A DNA stretch of 64,000 bases from Shinella sp. (GCA_003248775.1 QFQX01000007.1:1-64000); one strand, 5' to 3'. Shown: positions 25,939-35,197, counted from the stretch's first letter. Numbers and translations are program-made. The notes: generated from the letters alone by a model not told the origin.

Positions 25939-27351
25939 ATGCTCCACACGAACGCGCCACCGAAACCGCAGGAGATTTTCGACGTCGCCATCATCGGCGC
26001 CGGCGTGGTGGGCTGCGCTGTCGCGCGCCGCTTTGCGCTTGCGGGTGCTCGCGTGGTGCTGATCGAGAAGGGCGCCGATATTCTCTCGGGCGCCTCCAAG
26101 GCCAACAGCGCCATCCTGCATACCGGCTTCGACGCGCCGCCGGACAGCCTGGAGCTGGAACTGGTCAAGGCAGGACGGCAGGAATATCTGGAAATTCGCG
26201 AAAGCCTCAGCCTCAGGATCGTCGAGACCGGCGCTCTGGTCTGCGCGTGGAACGCCCTGGAGGCCGACAAGCTCGAAGCCATCGAGGAGACAGGCCGCGC
26301 CAACGGCATTTCCGAACTGAAGCTTCTGACGGGAAGCGCTGCCCGCGCCACCATGCCCGGCCTTTCGGAAAATCTCGTCGCGGCCATCGAGGTGGCGGGC
26401 GAGCATGTGATCGACCCGTGGACAGCGCCGCTTGCCTATCTCACCCAGGCCGTTTCGCTCGGCGCACACTTTCTCCGGAGCACCGAACTGCTGAAAGGCA
26501 CGTTCGATGGCGAATGGACGCTTGAAACGTCCTCAGGCGAGGTGCGCGCCCGCGCCGTCGTCAACACCGCCGGTCTTTATGGCGATGTGGTCGACGAGAG
26601 ACTGGGTTTTGCCCCGGAATTCACCATTCATCCGCGCAAGGGCCAGTTCGTGGTGCTGGACAAGGCAGCCTTCCGGCATGTGCCGCGCATCGTGCTGCCG
26701 GTGCCGACCGAGATCACCAAGGGCATCGTCGTCTGCCCCACCGCGTTTGGCAACGTCATCATCGGCCCGACGGCGGAAGAACAGGACGACCGTATCCGCG
26801 CCACCGTCGAGACCGATACGCTGAAGGCGCTTCTGGCCCGCGGCGCGGAAATCGTGCCGGCGCTGGCGGGCATTCCCGTCACCGCGCTTTATGCGGGGCT
26901 TCGACCCGCAACCGAAAAAAAGGCCTACCGGGTTGCCTGCCGCCCCGAGGCGCGGGCGATCACGCTCGGCGGCATCCGCTCCACCGGCCTTTCCGCGGCG
27001 CTCGGTCTTGCCCGCCATGCGGTCGAGCTTCACGCCACCTTCGGCGAAGCGCTGACGCCGCCTGCATCTGTCCCTTCCATCGTCATGCCGAACCTCACGG
27101 AAACCGAGGAGCGCGACTGGCAGCGCCCGGATCACGGCGAAATCCTCTGCCATTGCGAACTGGTGACGCGGCGGGAAGTGGAGGCGACCTTCACAAGCTC
27201 CGTTCCACCGGGAGATTTCGGAGGCTTGAGACGGCGCACCCGCGCCGGCATGGGCCGCTGTCAGGGTTTCTACTGCAATGCGCATCTCGCCGCCCTGACC
27301 GCCGGAAAGCTGGCGACGCCGCTTGCCGTCGATGAAGGAGAGGCGAAATGA
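25939..27351 (+). CDS. FAD-dependent dehydrogenase with C-terminal BFD-type Fe-S domain (GlpA-like)
   Basis: A 470-residue flavoprotein with FAD motif VAIIGAGVVGCAVARRF (residues 16-32) and a DAO fold, then a Fer2_BFD-type domain with Cys404 and Cys406 in ILCHCELVTRREVE and Cys441 and Cys446 in GRCQGFYCNA. This is the layout of GlpA, the catalytic subunit of anaerobic glycerol-3-phosphate dehydrogenase, and of related L-2-hydroxyacid oxidases. AAAGGGAGCGGGC precedes the start. It overlaps the next flavoprotein by four bases. With a glycerol-kinase-like enzyme downstream, oxidation of a phosphorylated polyol is the best guess. Confidence 0.88.
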   Translation: MLHTNAPPKPQEIFDVAIIGAGVVGCAVARRFALAGARVVLIEKGADILSGASKANSAILHTGFDAPPDSLELELVKAGRQEYLEIRESLSLRIVETGALVCAWNALEADKLEAIEETGRANGISELKLLTGSAARATMPGLSENLVAAIEVAGEHVIDPWTAPLAYLTQAVSLGAHFLRSTELLKGTFDGEWTLETSSGEVRARAVVNTAGLYGDVVDERLGFAPEFTIHPRKGQFVVLDKAAFRHVPRIVLPVPTEITKGIVVCPTAFGNVIIGPTAEEQDDRIRATVETDTLKALLARGAEIVPALAGIPVTALYAGLRPATEKKAYRVACRPEARAITLGGIRSTGLSAALGLARHAVELHATFGEALTPPASVPSIVMPNLTETEERDWQRPDHGEILCHCELVTRREVEATFTSSVPPGDFGGLRRRTRAGMGRCQGFYCNAHLAALTAGKLATPLAVDEGEAK

Positions 27352-28577
27352 GCGCTTACGACGCGGATGTCATCATCGTCGGCGGCGGCCCTTCCGGCGT
27401 TGCCGCGGCACTGGAAATGAAGAAGCGCGGCGTCGGGCAGGTCATGCTGCTCGACCGGGAAGACGCGCTTGGCGGTGCGACCCGCCATTGCAGCCACTCG
27501 CCCTTCGGCATGCGCGAATTCGGCCGCGTCTATTTTGGCGCGGCCTATGGCAAACGCCTGCAACGGGAAGCGCTGGCCGCAGGCGTCGATATCCGCCCGC
27601 AGCATTCCGTCGTGTCGCTCGGCGAGGATGCGGGCATCACCGTCACCTCGCCACGCGGGGTCGGGGTGCTGAAAGCAAAGCGCGTGATGCTGGCGACCGG
27701 CACGCGCGAAATGCCGCGCTCCGCCCGGCTGGTTTCCGGCGACCGGCCCGCCACCGGCATCGTCACCACCGGCGCGCTGCAGTCCTATGTCGCCTTTCAC
27801 CATCTGATGCCGTTCCGGCGGCCACTGATCGTCGGCTCGGAACTCGTCTCCTTCTCCGCCGTGCTGACCTGTCTGACCCATGGCGCGCGGCCGGTGGCGA
27901 TGATCGAGCCGGAAAGCCGGGCGCTGGCGCGCAAGCCCTTCACGCTGTTTCCGGCGCTTGCCGGCATTCCTTTTCACGTCGGCGCGGAGATCGTCGATAT
28001 CAGGGGAGCGGGCCGCGTCGAGGCCGCGACCGTTCGGCTGGCGGATGGCTCCACCCGCGGCTTTTCCTGCGATGGCGTGCTCTTCACCGGGCGCTTCACG
28101 CCAGAGGCCTCGCTTCTCATGCAGTCCCCGCTCGGTGTCGCGCCCGGAAGCAGCGGCCCCGCCATAGACCAGACGGGGCGGATGGCGAACCCGCTCTATT
28201 TCGCCGGCGGCAATGTGCTGCGCGCCGTCGAGACGGGCGGCTGGGCCTTCCGCGAAGGGCAGGCGGTCGGCGCGGCAGTTGCCGCCGATCTCGCCCGCGA
28301 TCCCGCAGTGGCCGAACCCGTGCCCGTCACCTTCGATGCGCCGGTGAAGCTCGTGGTTCCGAACCTCCTGAGGCGCGGCGAAGACGCGCCCGCCTTCCGC
28401 GATTTCCAGCTTCGGTTCCTGCGCCCCGCAAACGGTCGGCTTTCCCTCGAACTCGACGGCCGCCCGGTCTGGAGCAGGACGGGAGAGTGGCTGCCGGAAC
28501 GCCGCATTCTGGTTCCCGTTCCCGCAGGAGCCGGCGAAGCGGGACATGTCCATTTCGGTTTCAGGGAGCAGGACTGA
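27348..28577 (+). CDS. FAD/NAD(P)-binding oxidoreductase (GlpB/HcnB-like partner subunit)
   Basis: A 409-residue flavoprotein with VIIVGGGPSGVAAALE at residues 8-23 and the typical second half VMLATGTREMPRSAR and CDGVLFTGRFTPEAS. In other genomes such a protein pairs with a GlpA-like subunit and a small cysteine-rich protein (DUF1667) or GlpC; neither third component is present here. Starts within the GlpA-like stop and its own stop overlaps the kinase start by one base (TGATG), so the three are tightly coupled. Confidence 0.87.
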   Translation: MSAYDADVIIVGGGPSGVAAALEMKKRGVGQVMLLDREDALGGATRHCSHSPFGMREFGRVYFGAAYGKRLQREALAAGVDIRPQHSVVSLGEDAGITVTSPRGVGVLKAKRVMLATGTREMPRSARLVSGDRPATGIVTTGALQSYVAFHHLMPFRRPLIVGSELVSFSAVLTCLTHGARPVAMIEPESRALARKPFTLFPALAGIPFHVGAEIVDIRGAGRVEAATVRLADGSTRGFSCDGVLFTGRFTPEASLLMQSPLGVAPGSSGPAIDQTGRMANPLYFAGGNVLRAVETGGWAFREGQAVGAAVAADLARDPAVAEPVPVTFDAPVKLVVPNLLRRGEDAPAFRDFQLRFLRPANGRLSLELDGRPVWSRTGEWLPERRILVPVPAGAGEAGHVHFGFREQD

Positions 28578-29968
28578 TGCGTGTCGCCGCCATCGATCAG
28601 GGCACCACCTCCACCCGCTGCCTCGTCGTCGAGGATGGCGGGCGCTCCCATGTCGCGGCAAGCCGCAGGCATGGACAGCATCATCCCGCCCCCGGCTGGG
28701 TGGAGCACGACCCGGAGGAACTGCTCGCCAATATCACCGCTGTCCTTGCCGCCGCCGGCCCGGTCGATGCCATCGCCATCGCCAATCAGGGCGAAAGCTG
28801 CCTTGCCTGGGATGGCGAAACGGGCAAGGCGCTTTCTCCCGTCATCGTCTGGCAGGATGCGCGCACCGCCGATGCGCTTGCCGCGCTGGGGCCAGAGGCC
28901 GAGGCACGGTCCAAAGCCGTCTCGGGCCTGCCGCTCGATCCCTACTTTTCCGCAAGCAAGCTTGGCTGGCTGTTGCACAACATTCCCGCCGTCGCCTCCG
29001 CCCATATGGCAGGGCGGCTGAGGCTCGGCACCACGGACGCCTTCTTTCTCGACCGGCTCGCCGGCACCTTCCGCACGGATCTCGCCACCGCCTCGCGCAC
29101 CGGCCTTCTCGACCTTGCCGCCGACAAATGGAGCGCGGAAATGTGCGCGCTGCATGGCGTGCCGATCGAATGCCTGCCTGAAATCGCCGCCGTCGATGCG
29201 GGCTTCGGCGCGATCGGCGGCGTGCCCGTGCGCGTCTCGATCGTAGACCAGCAGGCCGCCCTTTACGGCCATGGCTGCCGCAAGCCGGGCGATTGCAAGG
29301 TCACATTCGGCACCGGCGCCTTCCTGCTCGCCGTGACCGGCGACCTGCCCTCCGGAACCGGAGGCCTTCTGCCGACCGTCGGTTGGCAGAAGGAGGGCAA
29401 CCCTCCGGTCCATGCCATCGAGGGCGGTGTCTATGATGCGGGATCGGCGCTGGAATGGGCAAAACGCATCGGCCTTTATGACGATGTGGCCGAACTCGAC
29501 GGCTTCGAAGGACCCACGGCACTCTCCCGCGGCGTCGTCTTCGTGCCGGCCCTGTCAGGACTTGCCGCGCCGTGGTGGGACCGTCAGGCGGCACCGGTTT
29601 TCATCGGCATGGATCACGCGACCGACCGCCGCGATCTCGTCCGCGCCATTCTGGAAGGCATCGCCATGCTGACCGTCGGCCTGATCGAGGCGGCTGGTGA
29701 CGCGGTTGCGGCAACGGCCCCGATCTCCATCGATGGCGGCCTGTCGCAGAGCGCGTCCTTCGCGCAGTTTCTCGCCTCCGCCAGCGGGCGCACCATCACC
29801 GTGCCGGCCATGCACGAACTGACGGCGCTCGGCCTTGCCGAACTTGCCGGTATCGATGGCTCCGCGACCCGTGCGGACGCCCGCCGCTTCCAGCCCGACG
29901 GTTCCGTATCCGAAGCCGACCGGCGTCGGTTTGCCGACGCCGTGCAGAGGGCAAGGCAATGGCGGTGA
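28577..29968 (+). CDS. FGGY-family kinase, glycerol-kinase-like
   Basis: A 463-residue sugar/polyol kinase. The N-terminus MRVAAIDQGTTSTRCLVVED and the segment AIANQGESCLAWDGETGKAL, then VIVWQDART, mirror glycerol kinase. The catalytic Asp lies in SIVDQQAALYGHG, and the ATP site in TFGTGAFLLAVTG and GGLSQSASFAQFL. I start it at ATG 28577, inside the stop of the preceding gene; the same frame is open much further upstream but that part is a shadow. Substrate is glycerol or a related polyol by homology. Convergent with the monooxygenase gene, 10 bases away. Confidence 0.9.
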   Translation: MRVAAIDQGTTSTRCLVVEDGGRSHVAASRRHGQHHPAPGWVEHDPEELLANITAVLAAAGPVDAIAIANQGESCLAWDGETGKALSPVIVWQDARTADALAALGPEAEARSKAVSGLPLDPYFSASKLGWLLHNIPAVASAHMAGRLRLGTTDAFFLDRLAGTFRTDLATASRTGLLDLAADKWSAEMCALHGVPIECLPEIAAVDAGFGAIGGVPVRVSIVDQQAALYGHGCRKPGDCKVTFGTGAFLLAVTGDLPSGTGGLLPTVGWQKEGNPPVHAIEGGVYDAGSALEWAKRIGLYDDVAELDGFEGPTALSRGVVFVPALSGLAAPWWDRQAAPVFIGMDHATDRRDLVRAILEGIAMLTVGLIEAAGDAVAATAPISIDGGLSQSASFAQFLASASGRTITVPAMHELTALGLAELAGIDGSATRADARRFQPDGSVSEADRRRFADAVQRARQWR

Positions 29969-29978
29969 AGCGGGTCTC

Positions 29979-31091
29979 TCACAAGGCAGACGCCGCCAGC
30001 CTGCGGCCATAGGCGGCGATTTCCTTGCCGACAGCCCAGCGGTTACGCTGGTATCGCGACAGGGCGGCCGAAAGGTCGTCCGTTCCCTTAAGCGCGGCAC
30101 GCAGCGCAATCGCATCGCCCGCCGCCTTGGAAACGCCCATCGCCGTATGCGGCCGCACGACGAAGGCAGCGTCGCCGACAAGAGCCAGCCGGCCCGATGC
30201 CATCCACTCCGCTTCATAATCGAAAATGCCCTGGATCGAGGGAGTGTCCTCGGCTTCGATGGCAAGGGCAAAGGGCGGCGGCAGCCGGTCGAAGGCATCG
30301 TGGCGCAGCAGGGCGCGGCGTTCGTCGGAGAGCTCGCCGCGCGGCAGCGAATATTGGAAATGCCTGCCGTCCCTGCCGGTAAAGGTGTCAGCAAGCTTTT
30401 CCGCCGGCGTCGGGCGATACCAGACCCAGTTGTAACGGCGCTGGCCCACCTGCATTTCGCCATGCGGGCCGGGAACCAGATAGCCAAGTGCATGAATGCC
30501 CGGCGCAACATAGAAGGCGAAGCGGTCGAGCAGGACGGATGCGCCCTCCGGCAAAGCCGTCTCTGGCACCAGCCCGCGCCACGCCACATAGCCGGCAAAG
30601 GAATTGCCGGCGTCGCGATTGAGGGCACCACGCACCGCCGAGCCTATGCCATCGGCACCGATGACGAGGTCGGCCCGTTCCTGCGTTCCATCGGGGAAAG
30701 AGATGGTCACGCCGTCCTCGTCCTCATGCACCGCCTCGACATGCCGGCCGAGGATGTAGCTGTCCGCGTCGAGCCGGGAGTGGACGCTTTCGAACAGATA
30801 GTCCCAGGAAACCTGCATCTGCGGCATGGCGACGACCTGCGCGATGCCGCCGGCCGCGTCGAAATAGATGCGCTCCTTCGCCACCACGCCGATGCGGGCG
30901 ACATGTTCGCAGCCGATCTCGCGCAGGACATGGAACAGTTCGGCCTGAGGCACGAGACCCGCGCCCCTGCCGGCCAGCCCGGAAGACGAGCGTTCATAGA
31001 TCTTCACGTCATGACCGTCCTTCTGCAGGAGGATGGCGATGAAGAGGCCGGCGAGCGAGCCGCCGGCAATGCGGATGGTCAGCGGGTTCAT
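29979..31091 (-). CDS. FAD-binding monooxygenase (aromatic/pyridine hydroxylase type)
   Basis: A 370-residue single-component flavin hydroxylase of the PHBH family. FAD motif IRIAGGSLAGLFIAILL at the N-terminus, the DG motif ADLVIGADGIGSAVR near residue 150, and the GD motif LALVGDAAFVVRPHTAMG near 300. The sequence most resembles 2,6-dihydroxypyridine 3-monooxygenase-type enzymes, but no other nicotine or pyridine genes are seen. It is the second gene of a minus-strand pair with an MFS transporter nine bases upstream, which suggests uptake or efflux of the substrate. Confidence 0.88.
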   Translation of the reverse strand: MNPLTIRIAGGSLAGLFIAILLQKDGHDVKIYERSSSGLAGRGAGLVPQAELFHVLREIGCEHVARIGVVAKERIYFDAAGGIAQVVAMPQMQVSWDYLFESVHSRLDADSYILGRHVEAVHEDEDGVTISFPDGTQERADLVIGADGIGSAVRGALNRDAGNSFAGYVAWRGLVPETALPEGASVLLDRFAFYVAPGIHALGYLVPGPHGEMQVGQRRYNWVWYRPTPAEKLADTFTGRDGRHFQYSLPRGELSDERRALLRHDAFDRLPPPFALAIEAEDTPSIQGIFDYEAEWMASGRLALVGDAAFVVRPHTAMGVSKAAGDAIALRAALKGTDDLSAALSRYQRNRWAVGKEIAAYGRRLAASAL

Positions 31092-31100
31092 CGCATCCTC

Positions 31101-32339
31101 CTACTTGCCGGCAGCCGCGGTGGCGGCGACGCGTCGATCGATAAGCCGGATCACCAGCGCGAGAAGGGCGAGCAGCGCGCCGAGCAGGCTGACGCCCGCC
31201 CAGCCGGCATGACCCCAGGCGAAGGTGGCGAGGGCCGCACCTGCCGCGCCGCCGAGGAACATCGCCGTCATGAAGATCGTGTTCAGCCGGCTGCGGGCCT
31301 CGGGATCGAGCGCATAGACGATATGCTGGTTGGAAACGAGCGTGCTCTGGACGCCGAAATCGAGGATGATGACGCCGATGACCAGTGCTGCAAGCGAGCC
31401 CCAGACGCCGAAGATCACCCAGGAGAGAAGCGTCAGCACCACGCCGGCCGAGACCACGAAATGCGGGCCGCGACGATCCGCCATGCGGCCGGCGAGCGGT
31501 GCCGCGAACACGCCGACGGCTCCGACGATGCCGAAGAGGCCGGCAACGTCAGCCCCCAGATTGAAGCGCGGCGTCTCGAGGTAAAAGGCGAGGATCGTCC
31601 AGAAGGCGGTGAACGAACCGAACAGTGCCGCCTGCATCAGCGAGGCCGAGCGCAATTCCCGTTTGCCTCTCCAGAGATGCGCAAGGGAAACAAGGGCCGT
31701 ACGATACCGCATTCTCGATGTCGGCCGGTGATCGGGCAGTGCAAGGAACATCAGCACGGCGGCGGCAAGCGCCAGCGGAACGCTGATCCAGAACATTTCC
31801 CGCCAACCCGCATGCTGGCCGACGAAACCGGACAGCGTGCGGCTGAAGAGAATGCCGGAGAGAACACCGGCCATCACCGTGCCGATGGTGGAGCCGCGTC
31901 TCTCAGGCGTTGCAAGGGTCGCCGCGAAAGGCACGATCTGCTGCGCAACCGTAGCACTGGCGCCGACGAGAAGGGAGGCCCCGACCAGGAACCATGCGGA
32001 AGGCGCGACCGCCAGGACGGCTAGCGCTGCCGCGAGGATGACGAACTGGCCGATGATGAGCTTGCGCCGCTGGACGATATCGCCGAGCGGCAGCAGGAAG
32101 AAGAGGCCGAGCGCATAGCCTAGCTGCGTCGCGGTCGGGATCAGGCCGGTCACCGAGGTCTGGCCGAGATCCTTCTCGATGATGCCGAGCATCGGCTGGT
32201 TGTAGTAGATATTGGCGACCGCGATGCCGCTGGCGACCGCCATGGCATAAAGCGCCGCCGTGCCGAGACCGGCCTGTGTGTGATGGTCTTGTACGTGCTG
32301 GCCCTGTGCGGGATTACGATGTGTTGTGGTGATGTCCAT
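31101..32339 (-). CDS. MFS transporter
   Basis: A 412-residue inner-membrane transporter with twelve predicted hydrophobic segments. Family marks are YNQPMLGIIEKDLGQT in the first external loop, LGYALGLFFLLPLGD with the loop-2 acidic residue, and RMADRRGPHFV between helices 8 and 9. The sequence is of the YnfM/DHA-type used for drug or aromatic-compound movement. ATG 32339 is chosen because upstream codons run into the bicupin gene without a site. Probably co-transcribed with the flavin monooxygenase. Confidence 0.9.
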   Translation of the reverse strand: MDITTTHRNPAQGQHVQDHHTQAGLGTAALYAMAVASGIAVANIYYNQPMLGIIEKDLGQTSVTGLIPTATQLGYALGLFFLLPLGDIVQRRKLIIGQFVILAAALAVLAVAPSAWFLVGASLLVGASATVAQQIVPFAATLATPERRGSTIGTVMAGVLSGILFSRTLSGFVGQHAGWREMFWISVPLALAAAVLMFLALPDHRPTSRMRYRTALVSLAHLWRGKRELRSASLMQAALFGSFTAFWTILAFYLETPRFNLGADVAGLFGIVGAVGVFAAPLAGRMADRRGPHFVVSAGVVLTLLSWVIFGVWGSLAALVIGVIILDFGVQSTLVSNQHIVYALDPEARSRLNTIFMTAMFLGGAAGAALATFAWGHAGWAGVSLLGALLALLALVIRLIDRRVAATAAAGK

Positions 32340-32448
32340 GATCTTTCTGCCCGGCCTCGCTCGAAGCCTTGTTGAGGGGAACTTGTCTGATGGAAAAAGG
32401 CCGGCGTCCGATCCCGTCGCAACGCCGGTGATGAAGGCATGGGAGGGC

Positions 32449-33678
32449 TCAGCCCGGCATGATGGCGGGCCGGTCCGCCGGAAACCGCGAGAGATCCTCG
32501 AGACTGACGTTGAGGTGCTGCGCCACAAGTGCCGGCGGCGTGTGGGTCAGCCATGAGGAAAGGCTGACCTCCTGATATTCCGCAGCCTTGAACACCGCGA
32601 CGAATTGCAGGTCGGAGGCTCCGGTATTTTCGATGATATGGCCCTGGGCCTTCTTGACGTAGCCGATGTCGCCAGCGTGGAAATCGGCCGTGCGGCTGCG
32701 CGGTCCGGCATCGAAAACGGTCATCCTGCCTTCGCCCTTGATCCAGTATTGCCACTCGTCCGCATTGGGGTGCCAATGCATCTCGCGCACGGCGCCCGGG
32801 CGGATCGTCTCGATGGCCGCGGCAATCGTAGTGGAGACGGCAAAGACACGGCTGTCAGCAAGCTGGATGGTGCCGGCGGCGTTCTGCTTCAGCGGCTTCG
32901 ATGCCGTCAGCCGGTAGGTGAAGGGGTAGGGCGGCAGGCCAGCGCCCGAAACGGCCTCCTGATCCTCGGACAACAGGCCCGGCTCCTTGCCCTGAAAGAT
33001 CCAGAGATCGTGCAGCGGAATGTTGCGGAAGACTTCCCGAGGCATGCCGAAGTTCTTCGCCAGCAGTTCCGGCGGGGTATGCGCCAGCCAGTCGGTCAGC
33101 AGCAGGGTGCCGTATTCGGATTGGTCTCCCTCATCGAAGACGATGACGAATTCGCAGCCATCGGGGCAGAGACCCTGCAGAGAATGGGGAAAGCCGGCGG
33201 GGAAATACCAGAGATCGCCGGCCCCGACATCCTGTACATAGGCCCGCCCTTCCGTGTCGAGCACGGTGACGCGGCAGCGGCCTTTGGTCACCACCGCCCA
33301 TTCGGCGGCGCGGTGCCAGTGCATTTCGCGAATGCCGCCCGGGCCGAGCCGCATGTTCACGCCGGAGACGGCATCGGCAATGGCGAAATCCGATTTGGTC
33401 ACCTGCCGCGCCCAGCCGCCATTCTGAATGCGTTTGGCGGCGTTGTTGAACGATCCCCAGAAGAGCGGCATGTCGCCGATATCGGTCGCGGGCGGGTTCT
33501 GGAAGGACGGGAACTGCCCGTTGATGACAGGGTTCTTCGGGCCGGGATCGGCAAGGCTCGCCCCATTGGCGTTGATCGCGCCCTGCGCCGGCTGATCGGG
33601 GTTGCCGAAGGTCGCAGTATCCGCTGTGCGTCCAATGGTTCCGTTTGCAGGAACCGGGGCTCTCGAAGTGGTTTCCAT
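32449..33678 (-). CDS. Oxalate-decarboxylase-like bicupin
   Basis: A 409-residue two-cupin protein very close in layout to OxdC, which splits oxalate into formate and CO2. Metal site 1: His120, His122, Glu126 and His165; metal site 2: His301, His303, Glu308 and His347 (both REMHWH motifs present). The active-site lid that reads SENST in Bacillus OxdC is SEYGT here (187-191), keeping the catalytic Glu. No signal peptide is evident. It is downstream of a small membrane protein gene (34 bases) and upstream of the MFS gene. Formate produced could feed the FdhF/YdeP-type enzyme at 37657 (inference). Confidence 0.92.
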   Translation of the reverse strand: METTSRAPVPANGTIGRTADTATFGNPDQPAQGAINANGASLADPGPKNPVINGQFPSFQNPPATDIGDMPLFWGSFNNAAKRIQNGGWARQVTKSDFAIADAVSGVNMRLGPGGIREMHWHRAAEWAVVTKGRCRVTVLDTEGRAYVQDVGAGDLWYFPAGFPHSLQGLCPDGCEFVIVFDEGDQSEYGTLLLTDWLAHTPPELLAKNFGMPREVFRNIPLHDLWIFQGKEPGLLSEDQEAVSGAGLPPYPFTYRLTASKPLKQNAAGTIQLADSRVFAVSTTIAAAIETIRPGAVREMHWHPNADEWQYWIKGEGRMTVFDAGPRSRTADFHAGDIGYVKKAQGHIIENTGASDLQFVAVFKAAEYQEVSLSSWLTHTPPALVAQHLNVSLEDLSRFPADRPAIMPG

Positions 33679-33712
33679 CGTCAAACTCCTTTTCGTTGCG
33701 GAGATCGGGGGA

Positions 33713-34180
33713 TCAGGGCTGTATGAATGCGGCCTTTGAAAATGAAGCCATAGCGAAGCGCGGCGACGACGCCTGCTCCAGCAGGGCGACGCGGCCGATC
33801 GGCTGCTCATCGAACAGCCGGTGCTTCAGGTTGCAGAAGGTGCGGGCGTCGAGATCCTCGTGCCGGCCGGTCTTCCTGTCGGTGCGTTCTGTGATGCACG
33901 AGTTGTTTTCGAGATCCGGAATGGATGCCGTATCGCTTGCGGGAAATTCGCCCTCGTCAGCGGTTTCGGAAAGCCCGGTCAGTCGCTGCATCGCCCGCGG
34001 CTGCAGGATGCGGAAGGGGATGACCGATGCGGCCGGTTCTGACGCTGCAAGCGCCGGCTCCGTCGCCTTGAAGAGAAAGACGCCGCCGCCGATCAGCAGC
34101 GCGGCGTAAAGCGTGCAGGCGGCGGCGACCTTGATACCGGACGAAGCCCTGTCGTCTGCCAGTTTGCGGATGGAAGTCAT
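33713..34180 (-). CDS. Unknown small protein with one N-terminal membrane segment
   Basis: A 155-residue protein with a hydrophobic segment, VAAACTLYAALLIGGGVFLF, near residues 18-37, then a hydrophilic, probably periplasmic tail. GGAGCACGGGC precedes ATG 34180. It is the first gene of the unit leading into the bicupin. I do not recognise the family. A copy of the 14-bp motif shared by this block lies 103 bases upstream. Confidence 0.55.
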   Translation of the reverse strand: MTSIRKLADDRASSGIKVAAACTLYAALLIGGGVFLFKATEPALAASEPAASVIPFRILQPRAMQRLTGLSETADEGEFPASDTASIPDLENNSCITERTDRKTGRHEDLDARTFCNLKHRLFDEQPIGRVALLEQASSPRFAMASFSKAAFIQP

Positions 34181-34282
34181 GCCCGTGCTCCATGTGAAGG
34201 GTGGTCTTTCACGGACGCATGCCCGGTGGGGCGGGACTGCGTCGATCTGGAGAAAAGGCTACGTCCCGGCCGGCATTCCGGC

Positions 34283-34296
34283 ATCTATACAGAGGT
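34283..34296. promoter_or_regulatory. Shared 14-bp motif, site 1 (upstream of the membrane-protein/bicupin unit)
   Basis: ATCTATACAGAGGT matches 11 of 14 positions of the palindromic site ACCTATACGTAGGT at 37481. It lies 103 bases upstream of the start at 34180, in a 250-base gap that otherwise shows no gene. Candidate binding site of the FixJ-type regulator. Confidence 0.4.
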
Positions 34297-34431
34297 CTAG
34301 TTTCGATGCGCGAAAGGTTTAAGAGCCGGCGAGATGGAGGCTGGCGACGCGTGGAAACGGCTTTTGTGCCCGGACGGCTGGCATCCGGGCACGCGGTTTA
34401 TTACGAGGTTTCGGAAAAGGGGAAACCGCCG

Positions 34432-34641
34432 TCAGCGCTCGGAAACGGCTGCTATCGCGGCGTGGGACGACTGTTCCAGCGACCGTTCGAATGCCTGACC
34501 TCCCACCGTCTTCATCGGCTCGTGGCATTCGAGTTCGCAGCGGAATGTATAGGACCTGTTCGACAGCCGGTTGAAAAGACTGACGCTCAGGGAAAGCACG
34601 CCGTTGTCTTCCGAGAGTTTTGCGCGCGTGAATGACAGCAT
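34432..34641 (-). CDS. Small conserved-looking unknown protein, 69 residues
   Basis: ATG 34641 has GAGGAG seven bases upstream, a strong ribosome site. The protein reads as a small beta-rich domain (LSEDNGVLSLSVSLFNRL, then SYTFRCELECHEP) followed by a basic helix with QAFERSLEQSSHAAIA. No membrane segment or cofactor motif. It is a one-gene unit on the minus strand, with a possible regulatory motif 98 bases upstream. Function unknown. Confidence 0.6.
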   Translation of the reverse strand: MLSFTRAKLSEDNGVLSLSVSLFNRLSNRSYTFRCELECHEPMKTVGGQAFERSLEQSSHAAIAAVSER

Positions 34642-34738
34642 GTCTTTTCTCCTCAGAGTATTTTCAGCAAAGGTGCATCGCGGTCTTGTGTCCGAAAATA
34701 CGTAAAAACGAAGGGCGGGAAGCCGGTTGGCAGGTATT

Positions 34739-34752
34739 GTTTACGTGTAGCT
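34739..34752. promoter_or_regulatory. Shared 14-bp motif, site 2 (upstream of the 69-residue protein)
   Basis: On the minus strand AGCTACACGTAAAC matches 9 of 14 positions of AACTACACTTAGGT (40226), with the CTACAC half intact. It is 98 bases upstream of the start at 34641 and immediately past the receiver-gene stop. A weaker site. Confidence 0.3.
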
Positions 34753-34760
34753 CGTGAGGC

Positions 34761-35135
34761 TCAGCCCCGGGGCCCGAGCGCCGTTTCAAGGCAGCCTATC
34801 AATGCGCCGATATCGACGGGCTTGCGCAGAACCGCCAGCGCGCCGCCGTTCAGCGCGGCGTTCCTTGTCCTGTCATCCTCGTAGGAGGTGACGAAAATCA
34901 TCGGCGGGCGGCTCTCGCGGCGGTTGAGTTCGGCCTGCAGCTCGATGCCGGTCAGGCCCGGCATCTTCACATCCACGACCATGCAATCGATCGCGGATCG
35001 CGGATCGAAATCCAGGAATTCCTCCGCGGAGGAAAACACGCGACATTCGTAGCCGAAGGACCTGATCAGGTCATCCATGGCTTCACGGATGGCCAGATCG
35101 TCGTCAACGACGGCAATGATGGGGACGGGGGGCAC
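34761..35135 (-). CDS. Lone receiver-domain response regulator
   Basis: A receiver domain of 124 residues without output domain. The acidic pocket VVDDD, phospho-acceptor Asp55 in CMVVDVKMPG, and Lys in VLRKPVD are intact. I choose GTG 35135, with AAAGG upstream; the open frame runs on into the neighbouring FixJ-type gene. Such single-domain proteins act as phosphate sinks or as adaptors to other kinases. It lies just downstream of the FixJ-like/kinase pair on the same strand and probably tunes it. Confidence 0.85.
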   Translation of the reverse strand: MPPVPIIAVVDDDLAIREAMDDLIRSFGYECRVFSSAEEFLDFDPRSAIDCMVVDVKMPGLTGIELQAELNRRESRPPMIFVTSYEDDRTRNAALNGGALAVLRKPVDIGALIGCLETALGPRG

Positions 35136-35197
35136 TGAAGCGGGACCTTTTCTGATGTTCTGTGCTTCTTCTATGCGCCCGCACACCGTCGAAAGAT

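Noticed and set aside
27323..28576. In-frame upstream extension of the glycerol-kinase-like gene to 881 codons
   Set aside because: The extension is out of frame with the real flavoprotein at 27348-28577 and the kinase homology starts exactly at ATG 28577, inside the preceding stop.
29835..32024. 729-codon plus-strand open frame opposite the monooxygenase and MFS genes
   Set aside because: It has charged, repetitive composition and is antisense to two clear genes.
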